From an uncultured bacterium (GTDB taxonomy: Bacteria; Cyanobacteriota; Vampirovibrionia; Gastranaerophilales; Gastranaerophilaceae): a stretch of 64,000 bases of DNA. Under the pieces are notes generated by a model. That model had not been told where the DNA came from. It saw only the letters and a program-made list of their open reading frames with translations, and searched no databases. Each line of letters starts with the position of its first letter. Position 1 is the stretch's first letter. The DNA lies in the NCBI GenBank assembly GCA_902791985.1, contig CADAYD010000004.1, forward strand, positions 84,735 through 148,734, given 5' to 3'. Shown piece after piece: positions 35,475-44,144 of the stretch. A program made the translations under genes and the position numbers.

Positions 35475-35709
35475 GGCAAGAGATAAAACGATACATAATG
35501 ATATATATAAACACATAGGTTCAAATATCAGAAAACAAAGGAAATTGATTGATATATCCCAAGAAGAACTTGCATTCAGATTACAAAGTGCAAGAAATTA
35601 CATTGGTTGTATTGAAAGAGGAGAAAAACAACCAAGTTTGCCATTTTTATTGGATATTGCAGATGTGCTTGATATAGAAGTTTACAAATTATTTAAATCG
35701 GTTGATTAA
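35473..35709 (+). CDS. XRE/Cro-type HTH regulator
   Basis: A 78-residue single-domain DNA-binding protein. The helix-turn-helix lies at about 20-60 (ISQEELAFRLQSARNYIGCIERGEKQPS) with a conserved final helix (LLDIADVLDIEVYKLF). There is no properly spaced Shine-Dalgarno; the GGTGGT before ATG belongs to the operator palindrome. This suggests that repressor binding and initiation compete. A phage-type or restriction-type controller function is possible, but no partner remains next to it except the broken HAD gene. Confidence 0.82.
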   Translation: MARDKTIHNDIYKHIGSNIRKQRKLIDISQEELAFRLQSARNYIGCIERGEKQPSLPFLLDIADVLDIEVYKLFKSVD

Positions 35710-35829
35710 ATTAAATGGATAGTTTACTTCGGGTATTTCATTTATAATTAGGCATCTTGCTTCGCTCGCATTAAACGGTATTTTAGGTCACGACACTTGT
35801 TAAAACTACGCTGCATTTTATAATAATCT

Positions 35830-36016
35830 CGCAAGCGCGCGGCGTTGTCCTTAGCCGCGCTAAGAGATTTTTGCCGACAGGCAAAAACTCATATTACCGC
35901 GTAGCGGTCTTATGCTGCCCTGGCGTGTTTTTCTTTTCGGTTCACTTTTCTTTTTGCGTTGCAATTAAAAAGAAAAGTGAACATTAGTACCGATAATATT
36001 TTTTATGTAAATAATT
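35830..36016 (-). repeat. Dispersed repeat, copy 1, with long hairpins
   Basis: Positions 35878-36016 are almost identical, in inverted orientation, to 63845-64000 at the other end of the window. The copy contains a 15-16-bp perfect hairpin (TTCACTTTTCTTTTT and its complement) and the palindrome CCGCGTAGCGG. Copy 2 carries about 16 extra bases near its middle. Left of it, 35837-35860 forms a GCGCGGC/GCCGCGC hairpin. No open reading frame is present, so this is a non-coding repeat of MITE/REP type. The 35710-35830 stretch holds nothing else I can support. Confidence 0.75.
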
Positions 36017-36183
36017 ACTCAACATATAAAATAACAATGTAGTAGACAATCCTCTTTATTTGTTAATATTACAGTAATCATATTACTGTTAATCAAGAGA
36101 AGAAATAATTATAAAAATAAAAATATTCTATTGCTTTAAATCCGGATTATTTTTATAATAGAGATAATTGAAGGAAAAAATTT

Positions 36184-36975
36184 ATGTATAAAAAGATCTT
36201 ATTATTATTTTTTGTTCTAATGTTCGTATTTTGCGGGTGTTCAAAACCTAAAAAAGATAATCCGGTAAATACACTTGATGATATTTTAAAACGAGGAGAA
36301 GTTATTATTGGCGTAAAAACTGATACATATCCTTTTGGTTATAAAGATAAAAATGGTAATTTTGCAGGTTATGATGTTGATTTGGCAAATATGATAGGGC
36401 GTGAAATATTCGGACAAGATGGCAAAGTTAAATTCGTGCCAGTAACGGCTTCAGACAGATTAATGAAATTATTTTCGGAAGATGTTGATATGATTGTTGC
36501 AACGATGTCAATAACACCAACAAGACTTCAAATAATTGATTTTTCTAATCCGTATTATATTGCGGGAGAATCCCTTCTTGTAAGACAAGGAAGTAAAATA
36601 AAAGGATTAAGAGATTTAAACGGTAAAAAAGCTATTATTGTTTTTGGTACATCAAGTGAAGCAAGCCTTAGGGCGGCTGTGCCAAATGTTGGAATTATCG
36701 GATATAAGACTTATGACGAAGCAGTAAAAGGTTTGAAGCAAGGAAAAGCCGAAGCCATTGTTTCTGATGATACTATTCTTTTGGGTTATGCATTGAAAGA
36801 TGCGTCTTTAGTACTTTTACCGAAACGTTATTCTAAAGAGCCTTATGCTGTAGCCTTTAGAAAAGGTACAGAATCGGATGATTTGGTTCGAGTGGTAAAT
36901 AAAGTTATTGATGAATCTTTTCATAACGGAACTTTACGCAAATTGCAAAAAGATTACGGAATAAAGAAATATTAA
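36184..36975 (+). CDS. Lipoprotein amino-acid-type solute-binding protein
   Basis: A 263-residue family 3 ABC solute-binding protein. The signal peptide ends in a lipobox (VFCGC, acylated C19), so it is membrane-anchored. Core motifs are IIGVKTDTYPFGYKDKNGNFAGYDVDLANMIG, MIVATMSITPTR and KEPYAVAFRKG. Polar amino acids are the likely ligands. No permease or ATPase gene is nearby, so it must use a transporter encoded elsewhere. The upstream region has TATAAT (36164-36169) and an 8-bp inverted repeat ACAGTAAT/ATTACTGT (36071-36089). Confidence 0.9.
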   Translation: MYKKILLLFFVLMFVFCGCSKPKKDNPVNTLDDILKRGEVIIGVKTDTYPFGYKDKNGNFAGYDVDLANMIGREIFGQDGKVKFVPVTASDRLMKLFSEDVDMIVATMSITPTRLQIIDFSNPYYIAGESLLVRQGSKIKGLRDLNGKKAIIVFGTSSEASLRAAVPNVGIIGYKTYDEAVKGLKQGKAEAIVSDDTILLGYALKDASLVLLPKRYSKEPYAVAFRKGTESDDLVRVVNKVIDESFHNGTLRKLQKDYGIKKY

Positions 36976-36990
36976 TGAATTATAGAATAA

Positions 36991-37033
36991 AAAAATATCC
37001 GATTTTCAAAAATGAAAACCGGATATTTTTGAT
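36991..37033. terminator. Terminator between solute-binding protein and ferredoxin genes
   Basis: Arms 36991-37001 and 37020-37030 (AAAAATATCCG), extended inside by ATTTTC/GAAAAC, with a T-run. It serves both convergent genes. Confidence 0.85.
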
Positions 37034-37047
37034 ATTTTAGAATTTGA

Positions 37048-37224
37048 CTATTCTACTTCGATAGCACCAACAGGGCATGCATCTGCTGCTTCTTTTACAC
37101 TGTCAATGTTGTCAGCAACTGCTGTATCATTTACAACAGCTTTATCTTCGATTGAAAATACTTCTGAACAAATAGATTCGCAAGCACCGCATGCAATACA
37201 TGAATCATTAACTGTAACTGCCAT
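37048..37224 (-). CDS. 4Fe-4S ferredoxin
   Basis: A 58-residue acidic electron carrier with a cluster-binding motif near the N-terminus (CIACGACESIC, cysteines 9, 12, 15, 19) and a final Cys-Pro (DACPVGAIEVE). The second half lacks a full second motif, so it probably holds one [4Fe-4S] cluster. AAGGAGA precedes ATG. An upstream inverted repeat GTGAAA-N4-TTTCAC (37255-37270) may be an operator. It would carry low-potential electrons for fermentative or hydrogen metabolism. Confidence 0.9.
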   Translation of the reverse strand: MAVTVNDSCIACGACESICSEVFSIEDKAVVNDTAVADNIDSVKEAADACPVGAIEVE

Positions 37225-37254
37225 TTTAATTTCTCCTTTTTATCATTTAACCGT

Positions 37255-37270
37255 GTGAAATTTATTTCAC
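37255..37270. promoter_or_regulatory. Inverted repeat upstream of ferredoxin
   Basis: GTGAAA (37255-37260), TTTA, TTTCAC (37265-37270), 31 bp upstream of the ferredoxin start. It resembles the half-sites of redox regulators, but the spacing differs from the adhE site. Confidence 0.35.
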
Positions 37271-37311
37271 TAAAACATTATATAACAAATTTTAAAAATT
37301 TTCCACATAAT

Positions 37312-38496
37312 TTATAATGTATCTTTTATATTTTGAACAATATAATCAAACCCGATTATTTCGCCAAGATTTCCTGCGCCTTTATTTGGTTTAACATGTT
37401 TTCCGTAGAATAAAAACGGTACTTTTTCTCTTGTGTGATCGGTTCCCGGAACACAAGGGTCGCAACCATGGTCAGCTGTTATTATTAGTGCATCATATTC
37501 TCCCATAGCTTCAATTATCGGTGCGACATAAGTGTCTATTTCTTCAATAGCACGACCGTAGCCGGCTGCATCGTTTCTATGACCGTATAGCATGTCTGTA
37601 TCAACAAGATTGGTAAAAATTAATGTTTTATCATTATATTTTTTGCCTTTTTCATAGGCTATGTCTTCAAGCGGCAGCTCTCCTTTTACCGCTTTTAGAG
37701 TTAATTCAAGTCCTTCTTTATTTGAACCGGTGTGTATAGCGTGTGTTATACCGGATTTTGAAAAAATATCTTCAATTTTTCCTATGCCTATAACTTTGTC
37801 ACCGCGTTCTTTTAAAGCATTGAGCATAGTACGTTTCGGAACCATTGAATAATCACGTCGATCTTTTGAAATTCTTGACGGTTTACCATCTATTATTTTA
37901 TATGGGCGAGCGATTACTCTGGCAACATTATAACCTCCGTCATCAAGAAGTTTTCTTGCAATTTCACACCATTTATAAAGAGTTTCTAACGGTATCATAT
38001 CAGTATCAAGCGCAATTTGAAAAACGCTGTCTGCTGAGGTATAAACTATAGGGAATTTGGTTTTATGATGTTCATCATTAAGTTCTTCAATAATTTTCGT
38101 CCCGCTTGCGGGAATATTTGCTAGTACTCCGCCGCAACCGGTTTCTTCAATAAATTTATCTATAAGTTCTTTTGGAAAACCGTCAGGATAAGTTGAAAAT
38201 GGTTTATCAGAAACAAGTCCTGCTATTTCCCAGTGACCTGTTGTTGTATCTTTACCTTTAGATTTCTCAACTAAAGTGGCGCAGAATCCTTTTTGATTTT
38301 CGACTTTTGCAATACCCTTAAAATCTCCAAGATTGCCAAGTCCCAATGCTTCCATATTCGGAACTTTTAGACCGTTATTGAATTCACAAACATGTTTTAG
38401 AGTATTACATTCCGGAATATCACCAAATTCCGCACAATCTTCCATCGCACCAATACCCATTGAATCAATAACCATTATTATTGCTTTTACGTCCAT
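37312..38496 (-). CDS. deoB: Phosphopentomutase
   Basis: Mn-dependent interconversion of (deoxy)ribose-1- and -5-phosphate in nucleoside salvage. It has 394 residues, the family length. N-terminal VIDSMGIGAMEDC (metal Asp), the phospho-acceptor region KGKDTTTGHWEIAG, and the C-terminal NLVDTDMLYGHRND and TADHGCDPC, where the metal ligands lie. A GGGGT-type site precedes ATG. It lies 35 bp downstream of hemW on the same strand. Confidence 0.95.
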   Translation of the reverse strand: MDVKAIIMVIDSMGIGAMEDCAEFGDIPECNTLKHVCEFNNGLKVPNMEALGLGNLGDFKGIAKVENQKGFCATLVEKSKGKDTTTGHWEIAGLVSDKPFSTYPDGFPKELIDKFIEETGCGGVLANIPASGTKIIEELNDEHHKTKFPIVYTSADSVFQIALDTDMIPLETLYKWCEIARKLLDDGGYNVARVIARPYKIIDGKPSRISKDRRDYSMVPKRTMLNALKERGDKVIGIGKIEDIFSKSGITHAIHTGSNKEGLELTLKAVKGELPLEDIAYEKGKKYNDKTLIFTNLVDTDMLYGHRNDAAGYGRAIEEIDTYVAPIIEAMGEYDALIITADHGCDPCVPGTDHTREKVPFLFYGKHVKPNKGAGNLGEIIGFDYIVQNIKDTL

Positions 38497-38531
38497 AATT
38501 TACCCCGCTATTCTATGGTAATATTTTAGCA

Positions 38532-39635
38532 CTATTCTAAAAACTCCGCAAGGATTGTGTTGCTTACCAGTGCCCCACGTACGGTAAATTTATAACCTTT
38601 TGGTGTTTTTTTAAGTAATTTTAAATTTACATATTTTTTTAAAATTTTTGAATATTTTTCTTCAAAATTAATCCCATATTTTGAATTTATTTTGGTAATA
38701 TTAATTCCGTCCATCTTACGAAATCCTAAAAATATTTCTTCTTCAAGTTTGTCATTTTCGGATTCAATACGTTCTTCATTATGTTTGAATGGATTTTTTA
38801 TATAGTCTTCTATAACAATTATATTTCCGTAACGTACTCCATTCAGATAACCGTGTGCAGCCACTCCGAATCCGTAATATTCTTCATTATTCCAGTAATT
38901 TAGATTGTGTTTTGATTCAAATTTTTCTTTTGCAAAATTACTTATTTCATAGTGTTTAAATCCTGATGATGTTAAAATTTCAACAGCTTCTATATACATA
39001 TCTGCTTGAACATTATCGTCCGGTAAATTTTGCGGATAATTTTCATAAAAATAACAACCTTCTTCTATTGTCAGTCCGTATAGAGAAATATGGTTAATGC
39101 CAAGATTAACAGCTGTTTTAAGGTCGTTTAAAAACATTTTTTTACTCTGATTTGGTAAACCATATATAAAATCAAGGCTTATATTTTCAAACCCTGAATT
39201 TTGAGAATTTTCTACTGCCTGAAAAATCTGTTTTGAATTATGTCGACGATTAATTTGTGCTAAAATCTCATCATCAAAACTTTGTGCTCCAAGACTAATA
39301 CGATTTATTCCGATACTGTGCAGATTATGCAAATACTTGGTATCTAATCCTTTTGAATTTATCCCGTCGGGGTTTAGTTCGGCGGTAATCTCTGTCGAAT
39401 TTGTTATATTAAAATGTTTTATTAGACTGTCAAATTCATTAGGTTCTAAAAGTGATGGAGTTCCACCCCCAAAATAAATAGTATTTAATGTCTCTTTTGA
39501 ATAAACAGAATTTATTTCATGTTCTAAAGTTTTTAAATATTTTGTTTTTAATTCTAATTTCGGATATGAAATAAATGAACAATAATGACATTTTGATTTA
39601 CAAAACGGTATATGGATATAAACACTTTTTGGCAT
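38532..39635 (-). CDS. hemW: HemW-like radical SAM heme chaperone
   Basis: Radical SAM protein of 367 residues of the HemN-like/HemW group. Cluster motif CKSKCHYC (CX3CX2C) near residue 12, IYFGGGTPSLL, ELNPDG, RISLGAQSF, and a C-terminal HemN domain. The short N-terminus and the absence of an extra upstream Cys favour HemW (heme insertion) over true coproporphyrinogen dehydrogenase. No heme pathway genes are adjacent. The mRNA is predicted to be leaderless. Confidence 0.88.
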   Translation of the reverse strand: MPKSVYIHIPFCKSKCHYCSFISYPKLELKTKYLKTLEHEINSVYSKETLNTIYFGGGTPSLLEPNEFDSLIKHFNITNSTEITAELNPDGINSKGLDTKYLHNLHSIGINRISLGAQSFDDEILAQINRRHNSKQIFQAVENSQNSGFENISLDFIYGLPNQSKKMFLNDLKTAVNLGINHISLYGLTIEEGCYFYENYPQNLPDDNVQADMYIEAVEILTSSGFKHYEISNFAKEKFESKHNLNYWNNEEYYGFGVAAHGYLNGVRYGNIIVIEDYIKNPFKHNEERIESENDKLEEEIFLGFRKMDGINITKINSKYGINFEEKYSKILKKYVNLKLLKKTPKGYKFTVRGALVSNTILAEFLE

Positions 39636-39641
39636 AAATTT

Positions 39642-39650
39642 ATTATACCA
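39642..39650 (-). promoter_or_regulatory. Extended -10 promoter of hemW, leaderless
   Basis: On the minus strand TGGTATAAT (39650-39642), an extended -10, ends six bases before the ATG at 39635. No Shine-Dalgarno is present. Confidence 0.6.
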
Positions 39651-39712
39651 AAATATTATGAAGTTATCGTATTTTTAAGTTAGAATAATATAGAAAGAAA
39701 GGTTATAAATAT

Positions 39713-40678
39713 ATGAATGAAAATTGTTTAAATTGTAATAAAGTCAGAAAAGTTGTGATGATTGGTTGTGGTTTTGTTGGGGCAGCTTGTTGTTTTTCTA
39801 TAATGCAATCGGGGTTGTTTTCTGAGATGGTTCTTATTGATTCCGATAAAGCAAAAGCGGAAGGAGAAGCACTTGATATTAGTCATGGTGTGCCTTTTGC
39901 AAAACCGATAAAGATTTATGCCGGAGATTATGATGATATAAAAGATGCTTCTTTGATTATAATTAGTGCCGGTGCTAATCAGAAACAAGGCGAAACACGT
40001 TTAGATCTTGTAAAAAAGAATATTTCTATTTTTAAATCAATTATTCCTGAGATAAAAAAACGTAATTACAAAGGCATTTTGCTGGTTGTAGCAAATCCTG
40101 TGGATATTTTGACAACTGTTGCAATAAAACTTTCCGGATTTAGTGAAAACAAGGTTTTAGGTTCAGGAACGGTACTCGATACAGCTCGATTGAAAAATGA
40201 ATTAGGTAATCATTTGAACGTAGATTCGCGTAGCGTGCACGCTTTCATAATCGGAGAGCACGGGGATAGTGAAATAGCGGCATGGTCAAGCGCTAATGTG
40301 TCAGGTATTCCGCTTAACAAATTCTGCGAAATGAGAGGACATTTTAATCACGAAGAAGCAACAAAACGAATTGCAGATAATGTAAAAAACAGTGCTTATG
40401 AAATTATTGAAAAGAAAAAAGCAACTTATTACGGGGTTGCTATGGCTGTTAAACGTATTTGTGAAGCCATAGTTCGAGATGAAAAATCTATTTTACCAAT
40501 TTCATCAATGATGCATGGAGAGTACGGAATAGAAGGCATTTCTCTATCAATGCCTGCGATTGTCGGAAAAGACGGTGTAGAAACGCATGTTCCTATCCAG
40601 TTGAGTGAGACAGAAACAGCACTGTTGCAAAAATCTGCCCGAACTTTGCAAGACATTTTAAAGCAAAATGAAGTTTAG
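39713..40678 (+). CDS. ldh: L-lactate dehydrogenase
   Basis: Reduces pyruvate to lactate with NADH, regenerating NAD in fermentation. It has 321 residues. GCGFVGAA Rossmann motif, active-site loop GANQKQGETR with Q90 (pyruvate rather than malate specificity) and R96, substrate Arg in LDTARL, and catalytic H183 in GEHGDSE. A Cys-rich leader (NENCLNCNK) precedes the Rossmann fold. AAAGG precedes ATG. The stop overlaps that of the convergent WYL gene by four bases. Confidence 0.94.
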   Translation: MNENCLNCNKVRKVVMIGCGFVGAACCFSIMQSGLFSEMVLIDSDKAKAEGEALDISHGVPFAKPIKIYAGDYDDIKDASLIIISAGANQKQGETRLDLVKKNISIFKSIIPEIKKRNYKGILLVVANPVDILTTVAIKLSGFSENKVLGSGTVLDTARLKNELGNHLNVDSRSVHAFIIGEHGDSEIAAWSSANVSGIPLNKFCEMRGHFNHEEATKRIADNVKNSAYEIIEKKKATYYGVAMAVKRICEAIVRDEKSILPISSMMHGEYGIEGISLSMPAIVGKDGVETHVPIQLSETETALLQKSARTLQDILKQNEV

Positions 40679-41634
40679 TTTTTTAAACAATTTTTTAAAT
40701 ATTGTTTATATTCTTTGTCAAGAGATTTTGGTGAAATAATTTTGCAGCCCTCTCCCCATCTGAAAACATGCCAAATAATTTCTTTGTCGCCGCTTGCTTT
40801 AAATGTTACGGTATAAGTTCCGTCTTGGTTGAATTTTCCTTTTTGTGTCGGGTGAAAATTAAAACTGCTTGCTTCTTTAGCAAGTTCTTGTGAAAACAGA
40901 AGTTTTACATCCAAAATTTTCCCATGATATACTCCAAATGATTGTTTTGAATATTCTTGCAGGTCAAAATTTCCTTTATCAAAAATTTTGTCAGTTATTT
41001 TCAGGTCGGTAAATTTATGCAAAAGATAATTATAAATACTATCACCTTTTGCTTTTTCTCTTGCCACAAGGTAAATTTTTGATCCGTAAATCATTCCTAA
41101 AGGTTCTATCAACCTCTGTTTATCATGATAAATTCCTGTTACCATTTTTGATGATTGCAGCGATTTTCTAATTATATCTAAGGTGTTCAAGTCAATAGAA
41201 TATTGAGGCATCTGGCGAACAGCATATCCTTCCGTTTGCATAAAAAGCTCAATATTTTCTTCTGCGTTATTTTGTCTTTTATTAGTTAGCGCTTTAATTT
41301 TTGTAATAGTTTCTGTCAGTTCGTTCTGAAGTTCTTTATTAGTTGTCCGTCTTTGTAATTGTTCAAGGTTCGCTATTTCTTTGGGTTTAAAATTTATAAG
41401 ACTAGAAATTACGTTGTTTGTGAAGCCCCAGTGTTTATAGTTATCATCTGTTTCAATTTCATCAATTTCAGGGAAGATGTTGGTCAGACTATCTCGCATT
41501 CGCTCAGCTGTCCGTCGTGAAACATTGTAGCGTTCCATAATATCGTTTATAGTAATTCCTTGAACTTTCGATGCCATATATGTTGCGAGTTCTATTATAT
41601 CCGAAACTCTTGAATATCTTGGTTTATCCAGCAT
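40675..41634 (-). CDS. WYL-domain transcriptional regulator
   Basis: A 319-residue DeoR-like regulator: N-terminal winged HTH (about 5-60, YNVSRRTAERMRDSL), helical linker, WYL ligand-binding domain (about 150-225, LIEPLGMIYGSKIYLVA) and WCX-type C-terminus (WHVFRWGEGCKI). AAAGGAG before ATG 41634 sets the start; the longer frame has none. WYL proteins often sense nucleic-acid ligands and sit near defence genes, but here the neighbours are ldh (convergent) and a small membrane protein (divergent). Confidence 0.88.
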   Translation of the reverse strand: MLDKPRYSRVSDIIELATYMASKVQGITINDIMERYNVSRRTAERMRDSLTNIFPEIDEIETDDNYKHWGFTNNVISSLINFKPKEIANLEQLQRRTTNKELQNELTETITKIKALTNKRQNNAEENIELFMQTEGYAVRQMPQYSIDLNTLDIIRKSLQSSKMVTGIYHDKQRLIEPLGMIYGSKIYLVAREKAKGDSIYNYLLHKFTDLKITDKIFDKGNFDLQEYSKQSFGVYHGKILDVKLLFSQELAKEASSFNFHPTQKGKFNQDGTYTVTFKASGDKEIIWHVFRWGEGCKIISPKSLDKEYKQYLKNCLKN

Positions 41635-41725
41635 ATTAAACTCCTTTTTGCCATACACCCGTTTGTGACGTATTGATATATTAACATAAAACTGTCGAAA
41701 ATGACAAAATTTAAAGGAGAAAAAA

Positions 41726-41950
41726 ATGAAAAATTTATTATATCTTTTAACTATGCTGTTTAACGCACTTGGCTTTGTATTCAGTCTTTCACTGGTTTTC
41801 TATATTAATCTTGATAACATATTGTTCTTGCCGATAATTGCATTAAGTTGTTTCATTTTTGTAATTTCTTTTACTGTTACGACAGCGGATTTTTTGTATC
41901 TGGTTAAAGGAAGAAGATTAAAGAAATATGAAAGAAAATATACTTTTTAA
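41726..41950 (+). CDS. Small two-helix membrane protein
   Basis: A 74-residue protein with two hydrophobic helices (about 4-27 and 32-55) and a strongly basic C-terminus (KGRRLKKYERK), so N- and C-termini are probably cytoplasmic. No family is recognised. AAAGGAG lies close to the ATG. It is divergent from the WYL regulator, possibly its target, and upstream of a 27-codon ORF. Confidence 0.65.
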   Translation: MKNLLYLLTMLFNALGFVFSLSLVFYINLDNILFLPIIALSCFIFVISFTVTTADFLYLVKGRRLKKYERKYTF

Positions 41951-42003
41951 TTATTAAGTCCTCCCCGTTTAGGGAGGGAAACTATCGTAATTTGGAGGAT
42001 ATC

Positions 42004-42087
42004 ATGAACATATGTGACCGTAAACTCAGATGGTTTCAATTAAAACGACAAATACGAATTTACATTCAATGGCGAAAAAATTTATAA
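42004..42087 (+). CDS. 27-residue basic peptide
   Basis: Short frame with GGAGG (41995-41999-region) properly spaced before ATG. The product is highly basic and aromatic (begins MNICDRKLRW, ends WRKNL). A CTCCC/GGGAG hairpin (about 41961-41976) precedes it. It lies between a small membrane-protein gene and a flavin reductase gene on the same strand. It may be a leader or regulatory peptide; there is no homology that I know of. Confidence 0.4.
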   Translation: MNICDRKLRWFQLKRQIRIYIQWRKNL

Positions 42088-42159
42088 ACATTCTTATTGC
42101 CCCATTTTATGATTATCTTTATAATAGTATTTGAAATTAAATTTGAGAGAGGGGTAGTT

Positions 42160-42702
42160 ATGGGAAAAAAAGTTTTGATTATTTCAACAAGTTTGAGAGT
42201 CGGTGCAAATTCGGAAATTTTGGCACATGAAACAGAAAAGGGTGCCAAAGATGCAGGGCATGAAGTTGAATTTATTACTTTGAAAGACAAAAATATTGCT
42301 TTTTGCAAGGGTTGTATGGCTTGTCAAAAACTTGGCAAATGTGTAATCAATGATGATGCTAATGAAATAACTCAAAAGATGAAAAATTCTGATGTAATAG
42401 TTTGGGTTACTCCGGTTTACTATTATGAGATGTCCGGTCAAATGAAAACAGTTATAGACAGAGCAAATTCATTATATACTTCAGGTTTTAATTTCAGAGA
42501 TATTTATGTTATCACAACTTCTGCTGACGGCTCACCGAATGTTGTTCAAACCGTTCTAAACGGTTTGCAAGGTTGGTGTGCTTGTTTACCCGGAACAAGT
42601 ATAAAAGGTTTTGTAAATGGTGCAGGACTGGAAAATCCAAACGATGCTGCAAAGCGCAGTGACCTTTTGCAAAAAGCATATAATATGGGAAAAAATATGT
42701 AA
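42160..42702 (+). CDS. NAD(P)H-dependent FMN reductase / flavodoxin-like protein
   Basis: About 180 residues of the flavodoxin-like fold (iron-sulfur flavoprotein/NADPH-dependent FMN reductase group). FMN loop STSLRVGANSE, a cysteine motif CKGCMACQKLGKC near residue 45 that may hold a [4Fe-4S] cluster, and TPVYYYEMSGQMK. ATG 42160 follows GAGAGGGG; the extra 21 upstream codons look untranslated. It is likely a redox partner in anaerobic metabolism. A strong terminator follows. Confidence 0.85.
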   Translation: MGKKVLIISTSLRVGANSEILAHETEKGAKDAGHEVEFITLKDKNIAFCKGCMACQKLGKCVINDDANEITQKMKNSDVIVWVTPVYYYEMSGQMKTVIDRANSLYTSGFNFRDIYVITTSADGSPNVVQTVLNGLQGWCACLPGTSIKGFVNGAGLENPNDAAKRSDLLQKAYNMGKNM

Positions 42703-42736
42703 TAATAAAAAAGCGTGTTAACACGCTTTTTTATTA
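42703..42736. terminator. Perfect palindromic bidirectional terminator
   Basis: A 34-bp perfect palindrome with arms 42703-42719 and 42720-42736 (core AAAAAAGCGTG), shared with the convergent gene at 42734. Confidence 0.88.
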
Positions 42737-43009
42737 GGCAATATAAGAAATTTTGTTATCCTTTGCTTCCTGCGCCATACGTTGTGCTGCGGCTTTTTCT
42801 TGTGCTGCCGCAATCATATAAAGCGTCTGATTTTGTGCATTATCAAGCGCAAAACGTGTATCTAAATCATGCAAAGTATTCATATCATATCCGCCAAAAG
42901 GTAAATTTCTTGCAATATTCATCATATTTCTGCTGTTTTGCATCATAGCCCACTGCGCATTATGCATTGTGCTAATTGCGTTTAACCTTGCCATCAAATT
43001 AACTAACAT
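42734..43009 (-). CDS. Small Met/Ala/Asn-rich hypothetical protein
   Basis: A 91-residue, probably helical protein rich in Met, Asn, Ala and Gln (for example NAQWAMMQNSRNMMN). No known family and no membrane segment. GGCGGG precedes ATG. It lies just downstream of panE on the same strand (72 bp apart). Confidence 0.55.
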   Translation of the reverse strand: MLVNLMARLNAISTMHNAQWAMMQNSRNMMNIARNLPFGGYDMNTLHDLDTRFALDNAQNQTLYMIAAAQEKAAAQRMAQEAKDNKISYIA

Positions 43010-43081
43010 ATCACACCCGCCTTTACTACTTTTGTAGTATAAACTATTTTTTTGATTTTGTAAAGGGGGAGGTAAATATTT

Positions 43082-44002
43082 TTATATTTTTTCTTCCAAT
43101 GCTTCAATCATTTCTTTGAGGAATTTGTTATAGGGAGTTGGGATATTATATTTTTCTCCCATTTCTATAACAGAGCCGGCAAAGATTTCCACTTCGGTTT
43201 TTCTTCCTGCTTCAATATCTTGGAGCATAGAGGTTTTACCCTCAGGGCACATTTTGTCAAATGCTTTAAATGCCTCATCAATCATTGTGTCTGTATTTTG
43301 CACACCACGAACTTTTGCCAATTTAACTACTTCACACATAATATTTTTCAGCATCTGTCGGATTTTTATACTTTGCTGCATTTGCCCGAAAGTTTTATGT
43401 AATATTGCAGATGTTTGGTTTGAACTTACGTTCAGCATAAATTTTAACCACATTGAACGTTTTATATCTTGCGGAATTTTATAATCAATCCCGACTTTAT
43501 CAAAATAATCTTTCAAAATGTTCTCATAATTTTTATCAGTAATTTGCGGATTTAAAACTCCAAAAACTATGTCCCCTGTTCCGTCAAAAGAGATATTGTT
43601 ACCGTTTCTCATTGCGCTGTGACCGATAAAATAAGAATGAATAATATGTTTTGCTCCATATCGTTGTGCAATCAATTCTTCGCTTGTGACCCCGTTTAGC
43701 AGTGATAATATTATAGTGTCATCTTTTACAAAATTTTTAATATTATTTATCGCATCAGTCAGTCCGTCATATTTTGTTGCGATAATAATTAAATCTGCCT
43801 TAAAACTTGTATCGTCAGGCAATATATAGTTGAGTTTTAATTCTTTGCCGTTAAATATTTTCGGGGTTTTTAAATATTTTTCGTAGCGATTTTTGTCGAC
43901 AAGAATTTTCAGATTTTGGTTATTGTAGCGGCTGATTTTGTCGGCATAAATTGAGCCGATTGCACCTATTCCGCAAATTAGTACATTTTTGATTTCGTTC
44001 AT
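43082..44002 (-). CDS. panE: Ketopantoate reductase (2-dehydropantoate 2-reductase)
   Basis: NADPH-dependent step to pantoate for coenzyme A synthesis. 306 residues: GIGAIGS nucleotide motif (about 11-17), LIIIATKYDG, LLNGV, catalytic Lys in SMWLKFMLN, and the C-terminal TSMLQDIEAGRKTEVEIF signature. Paralogues acting on other 2-oxo acids exist, and no pantothenate genes are adjacent. Confidence 0.9.
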   Translation of the reverse strand: MNEIKNVLICGIGAIGSIYADKISRYNNQNLKILVDKNRYEKYLKTPKIFNGKELKLNYILPDDTSFKADLIIIATKYDGLTDAINNIKNFVKDDTIILSLLNGVTSEELIAQRYGAKHIIHSYFIGHSAMRNGNNISFDGTGDIVFGVLNPQITDKNYENILKDYFDKVGIDYKIPQDIKRSMWLKFMLNVSSNQTSAILHKTFGQMQQSIKIRQMLKNIMCEVVKLAKVRGVQNTDTMIDEAFKAFDKMCPEGKTSMLQDIEAGRKTEVEIFAGSVIEMGEKYNIPTPYNKFLKEMIEALEEKI

Positions 44003-44144
44003 AATGATTTTATGTTAGCACTTATTTATTTTTAATTAAGATTTCTTTACATAATTTTTATTTGAAGTCAATTTTTACGAACAAAAAAACTTTATATATA
44101 AGTAGTAGTAATATGTGTGTGAAAATTAATAGTGTGGTCTGATA

